Of a stretch of DNA of 64,000 nt, positions 33,088 through 46,900 are shown piece by piece. The notes under the pieces were generated by a model. It had not been told where the DNA came from. It ran no database searches and was given only the letters and a program-made list of their open reading frames with translations. A program made the position numbers and the translations under genes. Numbering within the stretch: the first letter of the stretch is position 1; every line of letters starts with the position of its first letter. Where the stretch lies: the NCBI RefSeq assembly GCF_020080835.1, contig NC_058167.1, positions 12,609,403 to 12,673,402 of the forward strand, written 5' to 3'. This stretch comes from Cotesia glomerata (taxonomy: Eukaryota > Arthropoda > Insecta > Hymenoptera > Braconidae).

Positions 33088-35602
33088 TTATTTTTGCGAG
33101 CGTGTGTACATGGCACGAGCAACTTTCTGCTCGATTCTTTTGCATCCAGCTTTGGCAAAAATTCCAACAGGCTCGCTGAAAGTCACATGGCTCATAACAT
33201 CTTCAGTCTGTTGATTAGTCGGCTCTCTACCGCGACTATTAAAAGCCGCTTTTATGCATTTAACAACATGCTCAGCTTCCAGTGGCAAAAATGGCACATA
33301 ATGATCAATCAAACTCGTACTTATTGTGTCACTTCTATGAAAGCCGCCCTTTTCATTGAAAGCTCCTCTAGATATTAATTCTTCAAAGTCTGAGAGCTTT
33401 GTGTCTTCTCGTTTACGTCCATTCTGCCACAAGTTGTGTAAAGTTTCAACAATCTCTTGACTTCCAGTATTTGATAAGAATATAAATATAGCTCTGTTTG
33501 TGTCGATATTAATTCGACTACCTCTGTACCAAATCTGCGCTTCTCCGTACTCCAAAAAAGGTACCAGCACATTTAAAAGTCCTGGAGGTATCATGTCTAC
33601 TTCATCGAAGACAAACAAAGATTGTGGACATCGCTGAAGACTACCAATTATTGTTTCTTTTAAGTCTTCCTATTAAAATTTTATTTTTTATTAATTATAT
33701 ATTAAATTTTACCCATTTAAAGTACTTTAAGTACGATCGTGGTCATTAATTTAAGTATTTTTTTTAATATTACTGGAAAATAGCCATTTGTAAACTCGAA
33801 CGTTTATAAACTATAAATTTGAAAATTAGTTGATATTGCAATTTGTAAAATTAGTCGCAAATAAAAAATGATATTAATGAAATTAGCGAAATTGAAATTT
33901 CACCAAATATAAACTCAGTCATTAATAAAATAGCGCAAAACAAAAATCTGTGGCTACGTAAATTTACCCAATTCTTACTGCAGAAACTTATAAAATTAGC
34001 CGATCGTAAATTTTGTGAATTGTCATTTTTTATTTGCGACTAATTTTACAAATTACATTATCAATTAATTTTCAAATTTATAGTTTATAAACTTTCCAGT
34101 TTACAAATGGCTATTTTCCAGTAAACTTAAAAACATACTTAAATTAATGATTACGATTGTATACATGGATGAAATAAACATACCTCATACATGAATATAT
34201 TTTTTTCTAAAGGAAAACTCAATCTTCCAGAAAAAAAGTGATAGAATTTACTTTTAGTTCCTTCTTTATAAAAATATTTGACGATATGTTGAGCTACAAA
34301 ATTTTTTCCTGTACCCGGTGTACCATGAAAACTCATTGTTAGAGCTTTTGGAGGATATTCTGATCTAATGTGAGCACGTAAAGCACTTGTTACAACATCA
34401 TGAGCTATATGCTGCCCAAATAATTTTCTTTCAAGTTCATTATCGAGTCCTGTGAATAAGTATTAATTTTTATATTCATTTTTAAATAATACTAAAGTTA
34501 GGCGACGTTTTTAATTTTTTGATTTTTTTTCATTTATTAAATTCTAAAAAAAAAAATATTTGTATTAAATTTCACTTATAGTTTTTCAAGTTTTTTATAA
34601 ATGAAAATTTTTTTTTATGTCATAATTTTGTCAAAAAAATTTTGTTCTTATTTTTAGATATCGGCTAACTTAATTTTCATTTAGTATGATACTAATTAGA
34701 AGACTTAACAATTTTTTTAATTAATTGAATTAGAACTAAAATATTTTTAAAAATTGAACATTGTTTTTTAAATTTTCTAAGTCTGGAATTTTTGTAATAA
34801 ACTTTATAAGAATAAATTTAGCAGATATTAAATAATTTTTAGAATTTTTTTAACATATAAATTATGGCAAAAAAAAAATAAGAAAAAAAATTGGGATCTA
34901 GAAATTAAAAAAAATAAAAAATGCAATTTTTTAAAAATTATTTTTTGGAATAAGGAATGTACTCATTTTTAAAATAAATAATTACTAATTATTAATTAGT
35001 ATGAATAATAATAAAGTTAGCCGAGGTTATTAATTTTTTGATTTTTTTTCATTTATTAATTATAATTATAAAAAAAAAATATTTTTATTAAATTTCACTT
35101 AGAGCCAATTTTTTAATCCAAGATAAAATTTTATCCTGGATTGAAAAACTGGCCCTTATAGTTTTTTATAAATGAAATTTTTTTTTTTATTATTATGTCA
35201 TAATTTTGTCAAGAACTGAAATATTTTAAAAAATTCCACGTATTGTTTTTTAAATTTTCCAAGTCTGGAATTTTTGTTTTAATTTTTTATAATAAATTTT
35301 TCAATAAAAAAAAATTATAAAATTGCTAACTTTATTTTCATATAATTAATTCATGGTATTTGTCTTTTTAAAAAAAAAAAAATATATATATAGTAATAAT
35401 AAGAATAATGACTCTTACTTCCAATGTCATAAGGAATGTACTCTTTATCACAACACTCTGAAAACGAGCATTTTATCTTGTTGAATCCCAAAAACAAGCC
35501 AAAGCCGGCAGCAATAGCACCACCAGTTATTGGATCAATAAAACAATTAACATTACATGTAAAAAAAATACAAATAATCCCAATTATCGTATGAGTATTC
35601 AT
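33088..35602 (-). CDS. Torsin family AAA+ ATPase (copy A)
   Basis: The exons in transcript order are 35602-35419, 34449-34184 and 33669-33088, giving about 343 aa. An N-terminal hydrophobic signal (MNTHTIIGIICIFFTCNVN) targets the ER/nuclear-envelope lumen. A Cys-rich torsin N-block (CSFSECCDKEYIP) follows, then LERKLFGQH, Walker A GTPGTGKN at residues 104-111 (with the torsin-specific Asn after Lys), Walker B FVFDEVD near 169-175, FLSNTG, the HYVPFLPLE segment and the GCK sensor-2 motif near the C-terminus. Torsins work in the ER and nuclear envelope with membrane-bound activators. Copy B lies directly upstream on the same strand. The intron spacing differs but the phases are the same. Confidence 0.93.
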
Positions 35603-35922
35603 TATTTAAATTAAAATATGTAAAAAAATCAATGATTATTAGCCTATAAAATAGGTCTTGTAAACACCGGCAATTGATTTTTTTTGCATGTACATATATG
35701 CGCATATGCATGCATTCGTAAGTCATAGATTTTTTAATCACGTCGTATTGGTACTACACAATAAAAAATCAACCAACAGGATATCCTGTATTTAATTCAA
35801 AAATTTTAACATCACTGATTTTTAATTTTATGTGATTAAAAATTTAGTGATTTTAAAAATTAAAAAAAAATATTTATTGAAAAATTATCACAAAAAAAAA
35901 AAAATAAATAAATATATTTTCT

Positions 35923-38117
35923 TCACAATTCCTTATGCGACTTTAGTTCATTAGATTTAGTTATTTTGTAAACAATGCTTGCGACTTTTTGATCAACTCT
36001 TTTGCACCCGTTTTTAGCGTAGAGATCATAAGGTTTGTCTCCGAAAGTAACATGAGACATGGCTTCCTCTATATGCTCCTCACTGGGGTCAATTTCTCTC
36101 AACCTGAATGCCGCTTTGATGCACTGTCTGATATGCGGCTTTTCAAGAGGCAAAAAAGGCACATAGTGGTCGATTAAACTAGTACTAATAGTGTCACTGC
36201 GATGCAATCCACCTTTCTCATTGAAAGCTCCCACGGCAATTAAACTTTCAAAGTCCTCGAGTCTCGTCTCTTCACGGCTTTTTCCCTGGCTGCGTAAATC
36301 TACAAGTGCTTTGGCTATTTCATGACTACCGGTGTTGGATAGAAATATGAATATTGCTTTATTTGTAAGAACAGATTGTTTTGTTCCTTTGAAAGGAACA
36401 CGAACTGGACCGTGGTCTAAAAATGGCACTAAAACATCAAGGAGACCTGGGATCATCAAATCCACTTCGTCAAAAACGAATAATGACTTGGGACATTTTA
36501 AAAGACTTTCTGCTATTTTTTCAACTAATAATTCCTGTAAAAAAATTATTAATTTTATTATTGGTAAATAATTTTAATTATTTATTTTATTATTGTTAAA
36601 TAATTTTAATTAATAATTTTATTATTGTTAAATGATTTCAATTATTAATTTTATTATTGTTAAATAATTTTAACTATTAATTTTATTATTGTTAAATAAT
36701 TTTAATTATTAATTTTATTATTTTTAAATAATTTTAATTATTAATTTTATTATTGATAAATAATTTTAATTATTTATTTTATTATTGTTAAATAATTTTA
36801 ATTATTAATTTTATTATTGTTAAATGATTCCAATTATTAATTTATTATTGTTAAATAATTTTAACTATTAATTTTATTATTGTTAAATAATTTAAATTAT
36901 TAATATTTATTATTGTTAAATAATTTTAATTATTAATTTTATTATTGATAAATAATTTTAATTATTAATTATGAGTATGAAATAAAGATTTATTTTATTA
37001 AATTTAAAATTATATTAATATACCTTGTATGAATTTATTTGGTCCTGTAGCGAAAATTCTATTCTTCCTGTATAAACTTGAAAATGCCGGCTCAAGCTGC
37101 CTTTCATAAAAAAATTATTTGTTATTATTCTAGCGACAAAATTTTTTCCAGTACCAGCCAGTCCGTGAAAACTCATTGCCAGAGCTTTTGGAGGATTTTC
37201 TATCGCAATATGTGCAGCTAACGCACTAATTACTGCATCTTGGGCAATGTGTTGACCGAAGAGATTATTGTCCAACTCTTTACGCAATCCTAAAATATTA
37301 AATTAGAAATAAGAATTAATAAAAAAATGATAGTGCTAAAGTTAGCCGATGTTTTTAATTTTTTTTTAATAATTAAATTAAAACAAAAAAAATATTTTTT
37401 TTAAATTGCACTTACAGTTTTTTAAATTTTTTCCAAATAAAAATTTTTTTTATTTTTTTATAATTTTTTCAATAAAAAAAAATTATAAAAACTTCTAGAT
37501 GTTGGCTAACTTAATTTTCATAAAAAAATGACATTGAAATTGGCAGACACTTTACAACTTTTTTTTTTAACAATAAATTAGGTCTAGAAAATTATTTATA
37601 AAAAATTGCACTTATAATTTTTTTAGTCTATAAAAATGAAATTTTTGATAAATTATTTTTGCTATAATTTATTTATTAAAAAATTTTTAAAAACTGTTTA
37701 ATGTTCCTCAATTTTAGTATTATAAAATGAAAATTAAGTTAACCGACATTTAAAAATTTTTAGAATTTTTTTTATTGAAAAAATTATTAAGTATAAAAAA
37801 ATTTTTAAAAATTTTCATTCATAAAAAAATTTGAAAACCCGTAAGTGGAATTTTTTAAAAATATTATTTAGTTCTAATTAAATAAATGAAAAAGGATCAA
37901 AAAATTAAAAACGTCGGCTAACTTTAGTATTATTATAAAATCCAAAATAATCATTAAAATTACCTGTAATATTTTGCGGTATATAATAATCATTACAACA
38001 GTCACCCAAAGGACATTTTATAAAATTAACCGCCGACTCAATCCACCAAAATTTATTACAATTTACTTGACTAACAAAAATAAAAGATAAAATAAAAAAT
38101 ATTGATGATGAATTCAT
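35923..38117 (-). CDS. Torsin family AAA+ ATPase (copy B)
   Basis: The exons are 38117-37964, 37289-37024 and 36534-35923, again about 343 aa. Intron phases (1 and 0) and the 266-nt middle exon match copy A, so the pair arose by tandem duplication. The signal peptide starts MNSSSIFFILSFIFVSQVN. The N-block CPLGDCCNDYYIP, LFGQHIAQD, Walker A GLAGTGKN, Walker B FVFDEVD, FLSNTG, HYVPFLPLE and GCK motifs are all intact, so it should be an active ATPase. The protein has diverged clearly from A, most in exon 1 and around Walker A, which suggests an old duplication. About 320 bp separate it from the start of A. Confidence 0.93.
36545..36970. repeat. Tandem repeat, about 36-bp unit, in torsin B intron 2
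   Basis: About a dozen copies of ttattattgttaaataattttaattattaatt follow one another with small changes, filling the intron up to the branch of exon 2. Confidence 0.9.
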
Positions 38118-38339
38118 ATTTACTTTTATAAATATTCATCTAGAAAAACTAGTTAATTTAGAATAACCGACATTTAATTTATTTGAACTGTCGTTATGAT
38201 TTTATTCGTTTGTTTATTATCATATACAAAAATGTTTTGATAACAGCTGACAATTTTTTGTTTTTATTTTATTTTTATTGGCACCAATGATGAATCTCTA
38301 GTCATTTTTTTTTTATTATCAAAAACAGAGACCGCCTTG

Positions 38340-38845
38340 AAAGATTCCACTTTTATAATTTAGATGAAAAATATGAAAATACTAGTATACGTTGCGCGCG
38401 CAAGCGCGCGGGTAAATTTAGTATGGAATTATCTATATTTTCATACTTATGATATATTTAACCAATCACGTTACGAATAGTTTGTCTAATTGTGTATATT
38501 TTCATATTTTTCATCTAAATTATAAGAGTGGACTAGTAACTAGAATTTGAATTTGCGCGCGCAAGCGCGCGCCTGACTGTAGCATTTGCATATATTTTCA
38601 TGCTTATGATATATTCGACCAATCACGTTACGAATAGTTTGATGCCACATACATTTCATCTCAATTTTATATTAGGAATTTTATATTAGGATAGGATATA
38701 AGAGTGGATATCATGTAAGCAAACTATTCGTAACGTGATTGGTCGAATATATCATAAGCATGAAAATATATGCAAACTCTATAGTCAGGTGCGCGCTTGC
38801 GCGCGCAAATTTAAATTCTAGTAAATTTTAATTCTGCGCTAAGCT
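38340..38845. repeat. Foldback cluster with GCGCGCGCAAGCGCGCG cores
   Basis: Three GC-only palindromic cores lie at about 38393-38410, 38554-38572 and 38790-38807. Around them, aaccaatcacgttacgaatagttt occurs directly at 38460 and 38620 and inverted at 38722. Words such as catatattttcatgcttatgatata are also repeated in both senses. It lies between torsin B and the cytochrome b5 gene, likely in their shared upstream region. Confidence 0.8.
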
Positions 38846-39111
38846 TGTCACCTCACTGCAGATAGCGCTCTTTTCCACTCTATAGTTAGTTTTATTAAGC
38901 TACAGTTAAAATGCCCAGATGATTCAAGACATCGGACAGTTGAAGATAAAATTCTTTTGATTTCACATTTTGGAGTTGAAAACTGAAGACTAAAACGTGT
39001 TCGATCTTTAGCAGTAAATTTTTATTAACAAACAATTCATTAATAAAATTTTAAAATAAAAATAAATTTTTTATCACGCCATTTACTAAATAAATAAATA
39101 ACTAACTAATA

Positions 39112-41330
39112 ATGGAGACTCCAGCAAGTACATCAACTCCTTCAACTACTAAATTTTATTCTCGTGCTGAAGTAGCTACACATAATGACAGCAAAAGTAC
39201 ATGGCTTATTATCCATAACAGCATTTATGACGTTACTTCATTTTTAAATGAAGTAAGTGTTATTTTTTTATTAATTATATTATATGATATATTTCTGACT
39301 CCATATTTTATAATCTACGAACTTGTTTCGTTAAATTTGGTGACGTTGCAATATTTTCTATTTTTTTATAATAGCATCCAGGAGGGGAAGAAGTTTTACT
39401 CGAGCAGGCAGGTAAAGACGGTACAGAACCATTTGAAGACGTAGGACACTCAAGTGATGCTAAACAAATGGTGGAACCATACAAAGTCGGCGAACTTCTT
39501 GAGGTGATTTAATAAATTTCATTTTTTTAAACGATACTCTAAGTAGCTTCCAACATCTATTTTTCTAAACAAATAATATCAATATTATTTTATGACATTA
39601 AATTTAGCTTCACAATTTTTTTTAATTTTCTATGAGAATCAATTTAGCAGATATTTAATAATTTTTAGAATTTTTTTAACAAATAAATCGTGGCAAAAAA
39701 AATGAAAAAAAATTGACATCTAGAAATTTTAAAAAATTATAAATGCAATTTTTAAAAATAATTTTTTGGAGTAAATTTATTTATTAAAAAAAAATTAAAA
39801 AATTACCAAGTGACAGCTAACTTTAATGTCATTAATTTTTTTTAATAAATAAATTATTTGAAAAATGGACTTGTAGAAACTTTAATAAATTAAAAATGCA
39901 ATTTTTTAAAAATAATTTTTTTGTTAAAGAAAATTAAAAAATTGTCAAGTGACAGCTAAATTAAATGTCATTATTATTTTTCTGTTTCTTTACAAAATTA
40001 TTAAAAAAAAAAGTAGTTAGCTATTTTTAGTAATCGTTTTATAGGTTTAACAATTAGTCACTTATTAAAGTGTTCATTTAAAATTAATTACAGGAAGAAA
40101 GAGATAATTCATATGATAAGAAAAAGAATAACAACTGGGCAAGTAGTGGAGACAGTGATGAACCCAGGTATTTATATATTTTATTTATTTATTAGTTTCA
40201 ATAATTACCGAAACTCGTAATTGATTATGATACTGAAGTTAGCTGTCAGCTGTCAATTAAAAAAATTTTTTAACAAATCAATTAAGGTATATAAAAGATC
40301 CAGTTAATGAGACTGGCCTAATTATTGACACTTGATGACATTAAAGTTAGCAGTCACTTAACCATTTTTTAATTTTTTTTAACAAATATATTTTTTTCCA
40401 AAAAATTATTTTTAAAAAATTGCATTTTTTATTTTTTTTTTAATTTCTGCATGTCAATTGTTTTTTTTTTTGCTATAATTTTTTTGTTAAAAAAATTTAA
40501 AAAATTATTAAATATCTGCTAAATTAATTTTCATCACTTGATGAAATTAAAGTTAACTGTCACTTGTATTAACAAATTTTTAATTTAACAATTAAATTAA
40601 TTCTAAAAAATTATTATAAAAAAATTGAATTTTTAATATTTTTAAATTTCTACATGTAAATTTTTTTTTCTTATTTTTTTTTGCCATAATTTATTTGTTA
40701 ACAAAAGTTCTAAAAATTATTAAATATCTGCTAAATTAATTTTCATTGATTGTAATTTTATTTGAATTAAAAAAAAATAAATCAACTTTAATAAATTAAT
40801 AAATATAATTTTTGAATTATAAATGTTAAGAAAATTGATTTTTTGAGAACATTTAATTTTTTTAATTAGAATAAAATTGCAAGTGTCAATAACTGGGTCT
40901 TTTACATTACAATAAAAAAATTCTTCTAAAAATTTTCACTTATAATTTTTATTAATTTTCACATGTGAAACTTTTTAATTAAATATTTTTTGTTTATAAT
41001 AATTAAATTGCCATAAAATTCTAAAAAAATTTTTAATATCTGACAACTTCAGTATCATTAATTAATTGATATTTTTTTTACTAGTAATACTATTTTTCCA
41101 TATGCTTAACAAGAAGAGAAATGGTTAATGCTAATTTAAATTATTAATAAAAATTACTTATTTTAAAGTTATTTATTTTAAAAATCAAATGTAATATAAA
41201 ATACAAATAGTCGCTGCTGTATGCTGATGTGATTGGAAATTCCAGTGGTTCCTGGAGTTCATGGCTGATTCCTGTCGCTCTGGGTATTTTAGCAACTGTA
41301 ATTTATCGCTACTTCATTGCTGCTCGCTAA
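39112..41330 (+). CDS. Cytochrome b5, tail-anchored
   Basis: The exons are 39112-39252, 39375-39503, 40094-40167 and 41246-41330, giving about 142 aa. The heme-binding domain spans residues 14-95, with axial ligands His48 (HPGG) and His72 (VGHSS). A short acidic/Ser linker precedes a C-terminal membrane anchor (WLIPVALGILATVIYRYF) ending in AAR, as in ER-type b5. It carries electrons for desaturases and P450s on the ER face. The last acceptor (41244-41245) has a weak pyrimidine tract, but frame and anchor support it. Intron 3 contains several AT-rich MITE relatives. Confidence 0.92.
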
Positions 41331-41830
41331 GAAAAATAATTATTTAAAAAACATTCCCAAAAATACAAACAAGAAGAGATTAACTACAACAGTAGTGGAA
41401 GTAATTAAAGAAGAAAGGATGGATTGGAAGAAGAAAAAAAAGTGGTGAAAAAAGTGTCCAAGAAAGTGTTTTTGTTTTCTTTACGTCCATTGTTATTGAT
41501 TGTCTTGTAAACAATTGTTGAAAAACATTTTCAGTTATTTTTATTATAAGTATTTTTTTATGATGGGTATCTAAGTATATAAATATCATTGTGGAATAAT
41601 AATAATATTGTGCTAATGAATTAAACAAGAGAAACTATATATATATTTAAATATAAATATATGTGAGAAATCAGTAGCATAGTTAATTAATGTCAACGTT
41701 GCGATTAACTATTATTAAGTAATAGATAATGTGTTCATTGATAAATAAATTAAAGTAATTATGTTACACAGTAATTGTTTTATTTAACCTTAATTTTTTT
41801 ATGTTAATTATTTTGAAGCACTAAGCGTTA
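41331..41830 (+). other. 3' flank of the cytochrome b5 gene
   Basis: This AT-rich 3' UTR and spacer has AATAA-type signals. No gene is seen. Confidence 0.5.
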
Positions 41831-42612
41831 CACTGAGAAAAAAAAAAATACTTTTATTAAGAAAATTTTCTTGATAGAATTATTGTTTTTTAAAATTTTT
41901 AAGAATACAGTAGAGCTCAAAAGTATTTTGACAAATATATTTAATGGTTTAATTAAAAATAAATATGAAACATAATCATTTACTTATTTATTTTTTTTAA
42001 CAGCTTTTGAATAATCTAGGAATAGTGTCAAAGGGGTCCTTGTTCGTAACAAAAGAAAGTTTAATTTTAAAAATATTAGGAAAATTATGGCTCCAAAGTA
42101 TTTTAACATTGTTGAAAAAAACTAATGCATAATATTGTCAAAATATTTTTGAGCGCTACTGTATAAAAGGGTATCTTTTCATTTTGGATTAATCGAGACA
42201 AAAAACTGGTTATCTTCAATTATAAATATTTTTATCGAACTTTTTTAATTTAGCTATAAAGTGCTATCGGTTATGAAGCTACAATTTGATTTTCATTTAG
42301 AAATCTTTATAATTCTCAAAGTAATTAATATTTAAAAATTCAAAAAACTGCTCTTTTAAAATACAAAAAAAGATACCATTTTGAAAATCAGCTCCTCATA
42401 TATTCTTAGTTCAAGAAATTGTTAAATTGATTGAAATAATTTTTACTTAATTTAAATAAAGCTATTCTTTTGTTTATCTATTATCCAAAGATAAATATTG
42501 ATGTTATTTTCTTCAAATTTAATAATTAATAATAATACAATATTTGATCCTCAGCGAGTTTCTTGAACCAAGAAATTGTTAATTAAGTAAAAGTATTTTT
42601 TTTTTCTCAGTG
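41831..42612. mobile_element. CACTGAGAAAA MITE with nested CTCAAAAG MITE
   Basis: The outer ends are cactgagaaaaaaaaaaata and tttttttttctcagtg. At 41908-42171 sits a 264-bp element with ends cagtagagctcaaaagta and tttgagcgctactg, flanked by TA. Its sibling is at 59860-60113. Confidence 0.8.
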
Positions 42613-42716
42613 TAGATGAATATTAATTTTTTATAAGCTATATTTTTCACCTTATCTCTAAAATAATAACTAAGATAGTATTTTTAAAAAATACAATTGA
42701 TAAATATTGTTTTTAG

Positions 42717-43007
42717 ATTGAGAAAAAAAATACTTTTATCAAGAAAATTTTCTTGATACAAGAATTTATGTTCTTTAAAATTTTCAAGAATATATATTCT
42801 TAGCTCAAAAAATTGTTAAATTGATTGAAATAATTTTGACTTAATTTAAATAAAGCTATTCTTTTGTTTATCTATTATCCAAAGATAAATATTGATGTTC
42901 TTTTCTTCAAAAATTAATAATTAATAATGATAGAATATTTGATCCTCAGCGAGTTTCTTGAACCAAGAAATTGTTAATTGAGTAAAAGTATTTTTTTTTT
43001 CTCAGTG
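42717..43007. mobile_element. CACTGAGAAAA-type MITE
   Basis: It is about 290 bp, with ends attgagaaaaaaaatact and tttttttctcagtg. Its interior matches the outer element at 41831-42612, so the two are close relatives. Confidence 0.78.
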
Positions 43008-43159
43008 TAATCTGATAATTAATATCAATAAAAATTTTTAATGAGATTTTTTCTCACGCAACAACATTTAACATAATAAATGTCACTGCAGTGCAAGTGA
43101 GACACTAAAAACACCCAAGTCCTGACGAATTAATTAATAATATGAAGAATATATTATAT

Positions 43160-43898
43160 TATAGGGGTGTGTAATGGATTGAATTGAAGAGTAAAGGTTT
43201 TATGCGCGAGCGAGAGCGTAAATATCGAGCGGCATGGGTGGACATATCTACGCCGACGCTGAAGAATAGCCAGCAAGTGCGGCCCGGTAGACAGTATAAC
43301 ATCTGCCACAGAAGAAGATTGTACATCGTCTTTAAATGTTTAAAGACCACGCTGATATTAACTTATTATATTCTTCTGGCGAGTAATAACTCCCAGTTTG
43401 CCGCGAGTCCTCATTCTTATTACTTGATTTCCGTGTGTGCTTCCAATCACATAAAACACGTATTATTATTGTTACCTTTTACGAATAATTAATAATAATT
43501 ATTTGAAACGAAGCAATAGTTGATAAACATAAAAATTTAAAAATAAGAAAATATTTATCTGCAGAATTATTTATTTTTATTTTTTTTTACTTGGCAATTA
43601 TTACAATTAATAAATCAAATGTTAAGGCACAAGTTTACTTAAATTTGTGCGTGATAAATTTCTGCAGGTAATTATTTATTATCTACTGCGTAATAATATC
43701 AAAACTGTGATCATTTTTTTTTATTTAAATAAAAAAATTAAACAACGAATAATTATCATCGAAGATAATAATCTAAAGTTAAGGAAAAAAGAAGCTAGAA
43801 TTTTTAAAAGTCGTCAAGGTGTCATGAGAGGCGGTTTCATAATCCGCCCTTCTTATCTGTCCTACGTAGAGTCATGCATGTCGCGCCCTTCAAACGAG
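43160..43898 (+). promoter_or_regulatory. GC-richer island; possible 5' exon(s) of the SLC7 gene
   Basis: 43190-43340 and 43800-43898 have higher GC than the surrounding DNA. An ATG at 43874 runs eight codons to a donor at 43899 (cgag|gtaatt) in phase 1, exactly the phase required by the transporter exon that opens at 48544. Joining them would give the start MHVAPFKR. The 4.6-kb intron and the lack of transcript data keep this tentative. Confidence 0.35.
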
Positions 43899-43939
43899 GT
43901 AATTGTTTTAATTGTTCACTTATATATAATCTAGTAATT

Positions 43940-46900
43940 AGTATAAAAATAATCTAAAAATTTTTATGATTTTTTTTATTAAAAAAAAAATAAAAATTAA
44001 TTTTTTCATTTGTTAAAAACTAAAAAAATTACAAGTGCAATTTTTTAAAAATATTTTTTTAGTTATTAATAAATTAAGGAAAATAAAATCAAAAATTTCG
44101 GCTAACTTTAATGATATTAAAGTTACTTAAAAATTTTTTAATTTTATTTATCAAAAAAATTTGTTCCAAAAAATTATTTTTAAAAAATTGCATTAAAATT
44201 TCTACATGTCAATTTTTTAAAAATTTTTTTTGCCATAATTTACTTGCGATAAAATTTTTAAAATTATTAAATATATCCTAAATTAATTTTCATTTTTTAT
44301 TATTATTTAGTAATTGAGATAAAGAATTTTCTTCATTTTATTTTTAATTAATTAGTTGACATGCACATAAATTATTTCTCACGTAATTAAATACGCCTTC
44401 CGCTAATTTATCAGAGCGCTTTGACGCCGTTTCAATCAATCCAATTTTGTCTAATAAATATCGCGTGAACATTACAATAAATAAAATTTTTGTTTATTAT
44501 TTTTATTTTGATTAAAGTTCAAGCTAACTTACCATGAATGAAGTAAAGTAGCTTGAACGTCATTGGACTTGCGCGCTTTTTAAAATATACGTAACAGCCG
44601 CTGATATCATACAATTACAATCATTTATATGCACCTAAACGATAGAGCACGTGTTTGATTGAATGTAGAGCAGTTAATCACCAAAAATACATTGTAACAA
44701 ATTAATTACAATTACTCATTAAATTCACGCCAGACAAAAGATTGATTAATACTACGCGATCAGTCTGGCACTACTCATTCACCTTGAATTCAATTGATTA
44801 AATGCTCGATACTTGATACAAAATCACTATACACTTAATAATACTTATAACTTATAATAACTATTTTTTTCTTCATTATTAATTCATAAATTGTCAAGTT
44901 TTTTATGCAAAAAAAAAAATATATAGCTTCTTTATAAGTATTTTTATAGAACGATCAATGATCTATTCACTCGTATAGTACGAACGTATAATTCTTTACA
45001 CGAGTAATGTATTATAAAATTATTTAATCATATGCAATAACATGCTCTTTATTACCACGAGGCTTCGTACAATTGCGTCATCTCATTTAAAAATCACTGG
45101 TATTTCTTCCAATATTGCCATAGTGCTAATAATAATTCATTGTCTGTAAGCAAAAAAAAAATTATAAATAAGGCTATTAATAAATAATAAATAAATGTAA
45201 GAATTCAATCAATTAATCAATCAATAAGCATGAAGCGTAGACAACTCTTAACTCACCAGTTGTTTCTATTCATTTAAATAGAAGCTCATAAGTATATTTA
45301 AATCAGCCGCCCCCGAGTTACATAAAAATAGTCATACTCATGTGATGGTTAAATTCTATCTGTTGTTTTTTTATTTTGTTTTTTATTTCAACAACTTCTT
45401 CTTGGAACGAGTCCATCCAATTTTGGTCTGTTGCATTATCAATTAGCAAAATGAAAAGAAGCATGAAGATATATTTAACATTGATTAATTGACAGAGTGT
45501 TTAGCCAATAAAAAATGTTGACACGTGTAGAACAACTAATAAAATTTTTAAGACAATAAATGTACGGATTAATATGAGACGTATCAAATTACCTCACAAT
45601 CATCATTTAAATATCTATTTATTGATGTTATGATGTATATAGTAAGTTTTTCTTGATAATTAATTTTATGACATTAAAGTTAAAAATTTTTTAATTTTTT
45701 TTAACAAATAGATTTTTTCCAAAAAATTATTTTTAAAAAATTACATTTATTTTTTTAAATTTTTACGTCAATTTTTTTTTTCTACTTTTTTTTTTTTATG
45801 AAAATTAAATTAGTCGAGATTTAAAAATTTTGTTAATTTTTTTTATTGAAAAATAATTTTTAAAAAATTAAAACAAAAATTTTCATATGTAGAAAATTTT
45901 AAAAATTATCCGTGGAATTTTTTAAAAATAGTTTTTTAGTTCGAATTTTTAATTTAAAAAAAAAATCAAAAATTTCTGAATGTCAGCTAACTTAATTTTC
46001 AATTTTTTTGATGAAAATAAAGTTAGCCGACATTTAAAAATTTTTATGATTTTTTTATTAAAGAATTATTACAAAAAAAATTTTTTTCATTTGTTAAAAA
46101 CTTCAAAAACTATAAGTGCAATTTTTTAAAAATATTTTTTAACTATAAATTAATAAATTAAGCAAAATAAAAAAATTATAAATGTCGGCTAACTTTATTA
46201 TTATATTTTTTTGCCATAATTTATTTTGTTAAAAAAATTAATGATACTAAAGTTAGCCGACGTTTCTAATTTTTTTTTTAATAATTAAATTAGAACAAAA
46301 AAATATTTTTAAAAAATTGCACTTACAGTTTTTAAAGTTTTTTACAAATGTATTTTTTTTTCTAGTCATTTTTTCAATAAAAAAAAAAATTAAAAAATTT
46401 TTAAATATCGGCTAACTTAATTTTTATAAAAAATTATCAAATATCTGTTAAATTAATTTTCATAAATTTTATAGCATGTGATAATAATCTTCAAATGATT
46501 TGCATTATTCATTGAATTAAATTAAAATAAAATGACGTATATATTTTATTACGCACACACGTCACGAGACAGTTAAATATGGAGCTACCCTAATTTCGTG
46601 GTTTCGAAAAATCTAAGCCAATAACATTAAGCGCGATTATTATGGCAAGTAGTATACGCCAAGGTGCTTATGTACGTCAATGTCACGGTTACGACTCACT
46701 TTAGTACAAGATACGGCCAAAAAATTAATTTAGTTACAAGTTGCTACTGTTAGATAAATTATATCTGATTATAATTATGAATAATAATTCAGTACGGCAA
46801 GTTAAATAAATATAAATGTTAAATTTAAAATTAAAATTTAAAAATTAATCGATTAAACGTATTACCTTGAGCAAAGGTACCCAGAGAAACTGGCGACGAT

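Noticed and set aside
36545..36970. Regularly spaced repeats resembling a CRISPR array
   Set aside because: Units are contiguous AT-rich tandem copies without unique spacers, inside an intron of an insect gene.
41908..42171. Small gene in the CTCAAAAG repeat
   Set aside because: Its ends are inverted and flanked by TA, and it recurs at 59860-60113 without a conserved frame, so it is a MITE.
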